Assembly: GCA_011037195.1 (NCBI GenBank)
Contig: JAAEAF010005089.1
Location: 16,201-80,200, forward strand
Length of the DNA stretch: 64,000 nt
Direction: 5' to 3'
From: Triatoma infestans
Taxonomy: Eukaryota; Arthropoda; Insecta; Hemiptera; Reduviidae
Shown here in pieces: positions 51,799 to 61,490 of this stretch. Position numbers and translations under genes: made by a program. The number at the start of each line of letters is the position of its first letter. Position 1 is the first letter of the stretch. Below the pieces are notes generated by a model. It had not been told where the DNA came from, did not search any database, and saw nothing but the letters and a program-made list of their open reading frames with translations.

Positions 51799-52062
51799 AT
51801 GGATAAATGTATTTATAAGGATGAATGTATTTACAGGGATGAATGTATTTATAAGGATGACTTTAAGGATGGTTGTATTTATAAGGATGAATGTATTTAT
51901 AAGGATGCATGTTCTTTTTATAAGAATGAATGTATTTATAAGGATGATTGTATTTATAAAGATGAATGTATTTATAACGATGCTTGTTCTTTTTATAAGA
52001 ATGAATGTATTTATAAGTATCATATTCTTTTTATAAGGATGAATGTATTTTAAGGATGAATG
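51799..52062. repeat. 18-bp minisatellite with a 75-bp higher-order period
   Basis: The unit 'aaggatgaatgtatttat' is repeated about 13 times. Variant units with 'gttctttttataagaatg' recur 75 bp apart (about 51906 and 51980). Because 18, and most variants, are multiples of 3, several frames stay open on both strands (CIYKDE, VFIRMN, and INTFIL repeats), so the open frames are by-products of the repeat. Confidence 0.9.
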
Positions 52063-54087
52063 CACTCACAGAATAAATGTAAATAATACACGATCAGAAT
52101 ATAGATGATAAGAATGATAAGGAAATATGTCTGACTGTACTGATGATCAATTAGTTTTTGATCTGCCAAACTAATCAAGTAAAATTAAAAGAATAGAGTA
52201 GCGTTGAATTGAAATAAAAAGGTTAAGATTGTATCTATTTCGTTAGCTCGTTTTTTTTTGTTTTGTTTTTTATTAGAATTTTCCAATAATATAGAGTGTT
52301 TATTAAAAGGTAAAGTGTCTATTTCAATAAGTTCAGGTGCAAAGGACCATTGATGTTATGCACCTTTCAAAATACAAAAGAAAAAGCGAGTTGAAATACT
52401 AACTGCTCGTATATAAACCTATCACTTTTATTTATAACCTTTTGCAGAAAATATATAATGTGTTTAGGTGCTTCTGAGGAATCTGTGACGTTAAAATGTC
52501 AAGTGTGGTTCAGTATTATTAGCCTCTCTACAACGTAATCATTCTCTAATTGCTTCAGTTGGGATAGGCTGCCACTTGTTCCCTCACCTTGTCGCCAGTA
52601 TATTTGTGTTAGGCAATATGAGCAGAAATCGAAGTTTAAATAAAATTTGTCACTTTATTTAATACACTTTAATTACTTAGTGCACTAATTAATTGAGAGG
52701 AGTATGGGAAAGTCGTACGATTGTTTCACACAAGATTTTTTTAAAATTCTTTCGCATTAAGAAAATAAAAAGAGGGGTGATCATAACTTTTAACTCAATG
52801 TCAGTCCGCCGTTATTATATCACGAGGTCAGTGGTGATTGACTCTTCGGAAGGATTATCCGGCAATGCTGCGCGAAGAAAGAATAAATAAATTAAAATGA
52901 ATTAAGGAATTTAAGGATCTAAAAGAATTAAGTGATTAGAATGAGCAGTTAAAATTTAATGGACAAGGAATGCAGGAGGTGAATTATGATTTACCATTGT
53001 AATTTTAATTTTAAATGGGATCTGTTTGGGAAGTAAATATCGGCGAAAAGAGTGTGCTCCGACCGATAATTGATTAGAAGGTCGGATTGGGCCCAAATAT
53101 ACTTTCTGCATCATTTGTCCCAAAATTGTTAAAATAACCGATCTGTAAGTAATACCTTTTGTTTTTCAATTCGCAGAAATGGATCTTTGGTTCAGTAATC
53201 TGTAGATAATTTTTTTAAAAGTGATGTGTGATTTTCCAAGTTTGCTTTTATAATAATCCAAGAAAGTAAAACGCTGATGGCATGGAACAGAACATCAAAG
53301 GAAATATACTGAATTTTTCATTTCACTTCCCATATACGTAATAAATAACATTAAGGACTGGATTTGACTTTTCAAAATGAAATGTAGCATACACTGTTTT
53401 TGCTCACACACACACATATATCTTTAATCTGATTTTATACTAGAAAATTATATGATTTTAAATTTCTGATATATCTTTTCAACGTTGACTTAACTTTTCT
53501 CTCATTCCTTGACAGTGATTATATTTTAAAACTTCAACTTAAATATCTCAAGATGGTATAAAAAACATTAGAAAACTCCTAGTTTATGAGAATATATTTC
53601 TATTCGTCTTTATATCATTTTAATGATTATTTTTTGTTTTTTACAATTAATATAAATTAATTAATTTAATACTGATAAAATTAATCTAATACTGATGAAT
53701 TATATTATATTTTTTATCATCATTATTAATATATGACCTGATATGAACGAAATTCTGTTATTGCTATTTATACAATTATTATATAAATTAATGACAAATT
53801 TTGCTTATATTTCCAATTTTATTTATTTGTTCTAACATACAAGAAGGTACCAAGGCAGGTAGTGCAGAAGAGTGGGGTCAATAACATTGACACAACCTTA
53901 AATTACATTTGAAATGTAGCCGCTACAAATGCCGCGGAACTATCTCAAAATTAACTTTTTAAAAAAAAAATTGTATACAAATAAAAGTGATTTATGTCTG
54001 TGCAATTAATATTCGAATTTTAAAAGGAACCATAGCCAGGATTTAAAAAAAAAACTATCTGTAAATGCTATTTGCAGGTTAACCGAT
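52063..54087. other. AT-rich sequence, one Helentron-like end
   Basis: At 52690-52745 'gggaaagtcgtacgattgtt' and 'tcacacaagattttttt' match the Helentron-like 3' end. Nothing else is recognised; a 65-codon frame starting at 52693 arises from it. Confidence 0.45.
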
Positions 54088-54245
54088 TGTAATAGGATCC
54101 GAAAAGAGGGATTCAAAGCAGAGAGATTTAGAGTGTGTTAAGAGAAGGATAGTAGTTGGTTGCTGATGCGTTGTAGCTGCTGAATAAACTGTTCTAAAGA
54201 GTGTCTTGTAGGACTAGCGCAGCTGTATATATACAGAGGAAAGCT
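54088..54245 (+). mobile_element. LTR-like 5' fragment
   Basis: 'tgtaataggatccgaa' matches the start of the solo LTR at 49413 ('tgtaatgggatccgaa'). It is followed by a TATA-like 'ctgtatatatacag' at about 54220. The sequence then changes to Helentron-like module sequence ('tttcctggaaaaggttcaaa' at 54288). Confidence 0.5.
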
Positions 54246-55130
54246 TAAGGTTACTGTTCCCCTAAAATTTCCCCCAAAGGAACAATTTTTCCTGGAAAAG
54301 GTTCAAATAAAAGTGATATATGTTGGTTCAAAATAGAATATGAATTCAAAATAGAATAGATAATGGTTCAAATAGATAGTATACGATTGTTGGAACCGTT
54401 TTCACAAAAGTCATGTTAGCTAAATACAAAATATCTGAATCCTCTGTATAACCTGCGGTAGAATACAATAGTACACTGCTGGGTTAGTGAAGTCCAGAAG
54501 GGCATAAATAAAAGACAAAATATTGAAGAACAAAATCTATCCTTTATTATCATCCATCATTTTGAGTGAATTTCAGAAACCCTCCTAACCATGGTGTAAC
54601 AGGTAGGAATGTGGAAGCACCTTTCAGTGGTCAGACAATCTGCACACTGACATCTACCTGTATTGCCCATGAGGTACTAGTTTGAGAAGAGGCGAATCAG
54701 AGGACCATTAAAAGCTGAAGTATAGCTGGGTAGATGGTATGGCTTGGTTGAATGTACTGAAAATGATAAAGAGCCCAATTTAGGAGGTGTAACTGATCGC
54801 CAAGCACCAAGAATCTTAAACGCTTAGTAGTATGTTATTTTAGAATTAAGTTTGTGGCCAACGCATTGAAATGAATGGTGATGAAGGTTGGCCTGGTTTA
54901 TAAACCTCTGGTTGGCCTGGTGCATAAACTTACACATTAAAAGGTGATAAGCTTACAAACATGATAATAATAGAATGGGCACGCTCCAGACGAGAATATA
55001 CTGCCAGTTGGAGGTGGAGATCTTTACTTCAGAAAAGGTCCCACTTAAAGTGAGGGCTGAACTGTTGATGTATTCCCAGGTAGCCTGCTTGATTTCCCTC
55101 ACTTATGAAGAGACAGGTAACGTACTTGGG
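54246..55130. other. AT-rich sequence, nothing further recognised
   Basis: A short Helentron-like module piece lies at 54245-54320; no gene is seen in the rest. Confidence 0.4.
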
Positions 55131-55138
55131 TGTTAGAA

Positions 55139-55209
55139 ATAACAATAATAATAATAATAATAATAATAATAGTAATAATAATAATAATAATAATAGTAAT
55201 AATAATAAG
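55139..55209 (+). repeat. AAT microsatellite at LINE 5' junction
   Basis: About 22 AAT units with two interruptions (AGT), running directly into the R4/Dong-type sequence. Confidence 0.9.
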
Positions 55210-56357
55210 TAAAAGCGATAATTATGTGGGCTGTGTAGCGTTATCGTATTCGTTTGGTGTATTGGAATGGTCTGACACTGAACTGGAGCGGCTGGACAGA
55301 TTTGTCAGGACTGAGATGACTGCTTTCAGGATGCATCACCCAAAATCCTCAAAGGTAAGGTTATACCTGTCCAGGAAGTTGGGAGGCAGGGGACTCGTCA
55401 ACATTCGGGAAGCCTGTCGCAGGCAAGAAAGTGCTCTTCGTGCATTCTTCCTCGGAAGTGAGTCAGCTGTATTTCAAGAACTATAGCGCATAGATAGGGG
55501 ATACACAGCGCTCGATTTGGCTGCTCAAGAAGGTCCTCGGTTGACTACTTTCGAACACTGGGTAGAAGAATGGAAAGCCAAGGAGCTCCATGGCCGGTAT
55601 TACGCGGCTTTGGACGCGGACGTTATCTCTCGCGAGATATCAGTAAAGTGGCTCATGCGAGGTGAACTCTTTCCGGAGACCAAGTGATTGCGACAAGATA
55701 ATACCGGAGTCACATAATCGGGGTGCGAGAAATCTCTGACCGATGCAGGCTGTGCAACGCAGCAGTAGAGTCCATTCAGCATATCATCGCTGGATGCTCA
55801 AATTTAGCAGGCACTGAGTACCTCTCAAGGCACAATAATGTAGCACGCATGCTCCATCAGGCGCTGGTAATCAGGCTCGAGATTGTGCCAGAGGGAGAGG
55901 AGCTTCTTATTACAGGTATTTTACGAAGGCCATAGTGGAAAAGGACGGGGTTAAGGTGTATTGGGATCAGTGCTTGATCACCGATAGGTCGGTCATGCAC
56001 AATAGACCGGACATCCTTATTTTAAATACCCGAAAAAAGGGAGCCGAGATAATAGATGTAGGGATTCCCTTGGACGACAATAACCGCAAAACTTCAGCCG
56101 GGAAGAAGCGGAAGTACCAGGATCTAGCGATTGAAATCAAAGAGATGTATCAGCTGGACATGGTTAGGGTAATCCCTATCTTCATATCGGCTAATGGCCT
56201 ATTGCCTGTTGAGACAGTCAAGCATCTGCATGAGTTCGGGCTGGAACGTTGGTGAAGGTGCAGAAGTCTGTTTTATTGGACACAGCGAGGCTGGTGAGGA
56301 AGTTCCTCAATTTATAACAATAAGAAATGTCTTCAGTGGGTTGGAATTTGCAAAAGA
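55210..56357 (+). mobile_element. R4/Dong-type LINE 3' portion inside a TAA tract
   Basis: The coding remnants, across several stops and shifts, are in order: end of RT and linker (YSFGVLEWSDTELERLDRFV, then MHHPKSSKVRLYLSRKLGGRGL, 55240-55420), KWLMRGELFPET (55648-55683), a CCHC motif (CRLCNAAVESIQHIIAGC, 55749-55800), SNLAGTEYLSRHNNVARMLHQAL, and a restriction-like endonuclease (NRPDILIL, then EIIDVGIPLD, then KYQDLAIEIKEMY, 56001-56157). The single C-terminal endonuclease of PD-(D/E)XK type places it in the R2/R4/NeSL branch. AAT repeats at both ends (55139-55209 and 56360-56375) fit Dong, which is known to insert in TAA repeats. The upstream RT is missing, so the copy is 5'-truncated. Confidence 0.85.
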
Positions 56358-56375
56358 AAAATAATAATAATAATA

Positions 56376-57996
56376 TGGAAACAGGAAGAAGTTACCTAAA
56401 GTTTCGCACTCACAAGGAATTCGTAGGTTACAGCTGAATTGATTTCAAACCTTTTCTATTCAATATAAGTCTCGAACTGAAGAAATTCTTAGTAGTGTGG
56501 CGTATAAAATTGTAGTAAGTTTAAAATAGTATCTTGGCAGACCAGTTTAGCACAAGCAATGTTGTAGAGAACTTAGAACATTGGGCTTAACAGTACTTCA
56601 GTCAACATCAAAAAAAAAAAAAAAAAAAAAAGTAACACAATAATAACGGCGATACACACTTCACCCCACTCTTGCCTTAAAAAACATGTGCACAAGAGTG
56701 CGCAGTGTTGCCTTGGTGAATTGTACAAAACTTCCACGGACAATAGGAAGCTAACTGGAGTTCAACTCTCTATTAGTACCCAAACAAAAGAAAGGTACAA
56801 GACAAAATGCAAATAATCAGTTAATTATTTCACCGGAAATTGGTGGGCACCCCCCCTTTTTATGTAAAGTTTATGCTATAATCTGAGTTACGTTATACGC
56901 TGCCTAAAATTCACTATTGTAAAAAGAAAAAAGGTAACAAGCTATTCCCGAAAAACATAAAAAATTACCGTTTCTTAAAATCGCATTTATGATTGGAAGA
57001 GGAGTTTTATGAAAATTACAAGAAAATTTATTGTTCTCTGAAAGCTAAGTTCATTTTATGGTTTATTTTGTATGTACGAGTAACAACCTCTGTTACAAGA
57101 ATTTTCGTTGTTTAGGATTGTAAATAATTTATAGTATTATATATATATATCTACATATGTATGTTTTGTGTATATAGGATATACTCGTATTATTACACTA
57201 ATATTATCTGGATGATATCTGGGTTATATATATAAAAAAATAAATAAATAAATAAAGGTATAAGGTACGGCATAATATAGAGTATGAATGTAAGTATTGG
57301 AAGATATGAGTGAGTTAGACACTCCAGTACAAGAAATAGCCTACTGGAAGGAGCATTGAATATGGCCGAGGTTGTGGATATGTAATTTAGGATAGAGTGA
57401 GAGAGAGATAGAGGATCCAACAAGGCCCAAGGAATAAAGGGAATACTAGTGAGTAGGAAAGAAGATGATGTTGTCTCTTTTCCTCTCTTTTAGGATATGA
57501 AGCAACAGCAGAGAGAGGTAATGCTAGGATACTGGAGGTTTTGTTGCTGCTCTTCGCCTTCTCTCTTCTCAACACACAGATGAGAAGAGGTTGACTGGAG
57601 TCTCACTCTCCTTAGAGAAAATTGAAAGCGGAAAAAAGATTCCCACTGCAGTGTAAATAAAATTTGCATGCAAGCACGATAAAGACGGTCGAAAGGAAAC
57701 GAGTGAACGAAATAGTACAAGAGTGAAAGAGAGAGTGAAGAAAAAGAGAATGGATGAAAAATATAGATAGTGAATGAAGAAAAGAGATGTGAAGATATAA
57801 GAGTGGAGTGTACCTTCTTGCGCAATTGGGAGTATTCGTGAATGTAGATAGAAGGAAAGCAGAAAAAGGGAGGCCGCACACCAAGAACGCCTTTAAGAAA
57901 AAAGGGATGGATGGGTGTGACGGAAAAAAAGTGGAAGAGGACAAGATGAAGGGTGGAGAGGATATTGAACAAGAAAATTGAATTCTGCTTGCTTGG
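56376..57996. other. AT- then GA-rich sequence, no gene called
   Basis: An A-run lies at 56609-56630 and TA repeats near 57140. From 57400 to 57960 the plus strand is purine-rich. A 160-codon minus-strand frame (57490-57972) is full of Ser, Phe and Leu from this composition and shows no domain. Confidence 0.4.
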
Positions 57997-58138
57997 AAGA
58001 AGGCTCGATATCTATGTGGCCGTTGGGTTGGGGGTTCCGTGTTGCTGCCTAGCTACTGGTCTCTCCACTGTTGGACCTAGTCCTCCATATAGTGGACGCC
58101 CGACGACGACAGGAATGGATCAATGTGGCCATTTGTGA
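57997..58138 (+). repeat. Direct repeat, first copy
   Basis: 'ctagctactggtctctccac', 'gacctagtcctccatatagt' and 'ggaatggatcaatgtggcc' recur at 58580-58690 in the same order, with an extra 'cgcccgacgacgacag' here. The copies are about 560 bp apart; family unknown. Confidence 0.8.
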
Positions 58139-58579
58139 AGAAACAATGCCCTCCTTAAACTTACCCGCTGCTTTACTCCAGGCACCCACATTACTCTCTC
58201 TCTATATATATATATATATCTCTTTTATTTCACCCATGGCCTTATCTTATTTTCTATTTCGTCTTATTTCTCACAAATCTCCAACACATTATTTCTCTCA
58301 ATAACGTTTCCCCATTTGTAACAATTTTTATTTTATTCTGTTACTCTTTATTTATAAGTTTACTCTATCTAAAAATATATAACAGGTATTTTGCAAAAAC
58401 AAATAAATTAAAATAAATGTTACTTATAAAAACCCTAATGGTAGATAATAATGATTATCTCTATCAAATGTGGCCAGAAATATTTTTATTAATTTTTTTA
58501 TTTTTAATTCTGGGAGATATCAGGTTTGGAGTTAAAAAGGTCGCGTCAGAGATTTTTTTTCGTGTTAGATTGATTTATT

Positions 58580-58690
58580 TTTCAACATCTCTGCGGTCAC
58601 CGGGTTCGGAGATCTATGTTGTTGTCTAGCTACTGGTCTCTCCAGTGTTAGACCTAGTCCTCCATATAGTGGAATGGATCAATGTGGGCC
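58580..58690 (+). repeat. Direct repeat, second copy
   Basis: Matches 57997-58138, lacking the short GC-rich insertion. The two could be LTR-type direct repeats or a local duplication. Confidence 0.8.
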
Positions 58691-58939
58691 CTCCCTTTTC
58701 TGTTTTGTTCTACCTACATCCTCGAATATTTTTCAATAGCCTAAGAAGATACTTCGACAAAATGAAGCTCGCTATCACGGAAAAAATCTCGGATGCTTTC
58801 CAGCTCTGCGGACCCAACCAAAACAGTAGAAAAGCTCATTAAGATTTGGGATATTTTGGTGTATGTAGGACAAGGTTGCAGTATATCATTCACATACTAA
58901 AATATTTCTAGATACCAATTTAAACGTATCCGCCGTTAA

Positions 58940-59480
58940 CTTAAAAAAGAAAAGAAATGGGAATTCCAAATAGCAGAGAACAGCTACGTATATAATCTCT
59001 TGTTCGCAGATGACCAAGTTGTATTTGACGTAAATTATGTGGGTAAAAAATTTATTGTAAGTAAACTAGAAATTAGGAGACAAAATTAACAAAAGAAAAC
59101 GCTGCATATGGACAATTGATATGCAAGAAAATTTCCAAATTTGGCACACTGATATTGAAAAGTTGAGAATGTCTAATTTTAAGATCATTCCTAGAAATGA
59201 AAAGGGGTCATCGTCTCACGTAATCGAGAGAAGAATATGTAACAGCAGGAAAGCTATTTCTATTTTAAACTCCGTGTTTAAGCATCAACATTCTGCCCAG
59301 TACAAAGAAGATAATTTACAAATCAACAGTCAAAAGCAATAATGCTACTTGGAACGTGGACAGTTAACAAAAAAAAGTCTAAGACAATAGGGAAGGACTT
59401 AAGAAACTAGTGTGGCATGAGCATGTATTGAAATCCAAAAGAGCAAAAAAGCCCTTTCTAGGGTTGCATTAAAAACTGGG
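58940..59480 (+). pseudogene. LINE reverse transcriptase fragment of another family
   Basis: Translation gives IAENSYVYNLLFADDQVVFD (read to the active site FADD, about 59010-59030), then SKLEIRRQ. After a gap come IERRICNSRKAISILNSVF (59225-59280) and decayed thumb sequence. The FADDQVV and RKAI-LNSV motifs suggest a reverse transcriptase distinct from the YADD elements elsewhere here. The flanking domains are gone. Confidence 0.6.
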
Positions 59481-59549
59481 AGCCTTAACAAAATGGCGAA
59501 GTGGATGGCCCTAGAGATTTCTTTTAAAATATGGGAAACACATTACATA

Positions 59550-60065
59550 CTCGTACAATCAGTTATCATTTTTATCTGACATTTTTCTAGAAAATATGAC
59601 GTTAGAATGTCTCTGGTGGAGATGTACGAGTTAGACTTCCTCCTAAAGTGCCATCTCAATATACTTTGTGATTTGTGACTAACTAAATAATATTAAGGAG
59701 AATTTGAAGAAAGTCGGTTAACCGAAAATCCGAATACACAAAGTGTTTTCTAAACACTTTCCAACTTCTTTGTTATAAATAGAATAACGGTCATCTTTAA
59801 ATCTGGTATACTAATTACACATATTATATAAAATTATAACTGCTTTGCAACTTTTTGTCCCGAGGAATCTGAATTTAGAAGAGTTGTGAGAGGGAATTTG
59901 GACGGCAAGTTGTCCTCAAAATTGTCATTTAATTCAATTGTGGTGCTGGTTCATGGTATAAATAACCGCTGGTACAGGAGGCATTTAATAAAAGTTGACA
60001 CTTTGAAGATATTTGTCTACTATAATGTGGATGGAAATGGGTGTGTGTGTGTGTGTGTTACAAAC
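59550..60065 (+). repeat. Diverged Helentron/DINE-like sequence
   Basis: 'ctaactaaataatattaagg', 'gaagaaagtcggttaaccga' and 'aatctggtatactaattaca' resemble module sequence. A GT microsatellite at 60040-60057 follows. Very diverged. Confidence 0.4.
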
Positions 60066-61064
60066 CAGTATTTTTGCATCTTTTAGCTATTAGTTTCCTA
60101 AAGTAAATGACATATTCTTTAACAACTTTATTCTGAAGAATTTATGAAGAGGCAATGATACTTAAGAATTGAAAAATACTGTTTATTTGCAATAGTGACA
60201 ATACATGTGCTGAAGTTTCTAATCAACTCTGAACGTAAGTGATATTAACTATTCTTTGGTTAACTATCCTTTGGTTTAACTATTCTTTTTTTTAAATATT
60301 CTTCCTTATTTGATTCTACCTAAATACAGTATAAACAATAGAAACAAATTCACAGTTTAAAAATACCTCATGTTCTAATAAAGCAGAAGTATAATTAAGG
60401 CTGAGAAAAAGCAATTTTATTTAGTTTGACTCACTTATATAAAATAATAGAAGGACATATAACATACACAATGTTATTAAACTGAAATGACAGAAAAATT
60501 TTTAAAAAAACTATATTCTTAACGAAGCCTTAAAAATGGAAAATAAAATATACACCTAAATAATGTAACAATAAAAAAAGTATCCCTCTGAGGACAGCAC
60601 GTAAAGTGCAGAAAAGTAAGGGAGAAACAAATATTGTAACATTTATATAAAAAAATAAATAAATAATTTGGCTGTAAAAAAGGTTCATTCAAAACCACCC
60701 CAAATAAGTGATATACAACCTTATAGTCCAAATAAGGAAACGATGTGTTTTGTGACCCCAAACTAAGGATAATATCCAAAATTTGTTCTAAAAATACTTC
60801 CCTTCGTTATGAACCGTTCAAAAACATTAAAAATATTTCAGATATAAATACACTATACTTCAGTAAGATACTTGTTAAATTTATCTTCTTTTTTTTTCTG
60901 TAATCTATGAGTTTAAGCAAAACATTTTTAATATAAATTAATCCCATGGCTTACTTTTCATCTAAAGCAAATTATTAATCTTATATTTTAGAAATAAGAA
61001 ATCACAGAAATAAAGTTTATATTTTGTGTTATATATATATCCCACTGTAATATTGTGGGATTCT
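60066..61064. other. AT-rich sequence, nothing recognised
   Basis: Only short frames without motifs are seen. Confidence 0.4.
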
Positions 61065-61490
61065 TAAGAGGACCGATGCTGTAGTATATGGGCCAAGAAT
61101 CAGATACTCAGAGCCTGAGGGAAAATTTCCCACCATCTTTCGTGCAGAAATCCACGCATCACGGATCCTATCCGACAGCCGACATGCCATTAAAGTACTG
61201 AGCTCATGTTTTATCAGTTCGAAAATGGAAAGGGAAATGCCTCGGCAAACTAAATGACCTAGGAAGAAATAACAACGTTACCCTAACTCATGGATGCCAG
61301 GAGATGTTGGCCAACACTTATGGGGTCCTTAGAAGCTTTTTGTGGTATAAGCGACCAGTCTTTTCAAGTAGCGCTTGGAAATGAGGGGAAAATCAAGAAA
61401 GCACCCTCCCAGAACTAAGGCAGGCTAAGAAGACATGTCTGGGTAATGATATGACCGGAAAAATGCAAAGGTCTGCGTTAATGTGAGCAG
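61065..61490 (+). pseudogene. LINE RNase H remnant
   Basis: The plus-strand translation reads DAVVYGPRIRYSEPEGKFPTIFRAEIHA (in parts), then ILSDSRHAIKVLSSCFISSKM, then LGKLNDLGRNNNVTLTHGC. These are three RNase H blocks of an I/LOA-group LINE, with a deletion joining AEIHA to the DSR block, and later stops. The final His-containing block is corrupted. Confidence 0.7.

Noticed and set aside
51799..52065. Cys/Lys/Tyr-rich repeat proteins on both strands
   Set aside because: They arise from the 18-bp minisatellite, and three frames are equally open.
55700..55800. Independent small zinc-finger gene
   Set aside because: The CCHC motif sits exactly between RT-end and endonuclease remnants of an R4/Dong-type LINE.
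57490..57972. 160-codon minus-strand Ser/Phe/Leu-rich frame
   Set aside because: The composition follows the purine-rich opposite strand; an overlapping frame of 110 codons is equally open and neither shows a domain.
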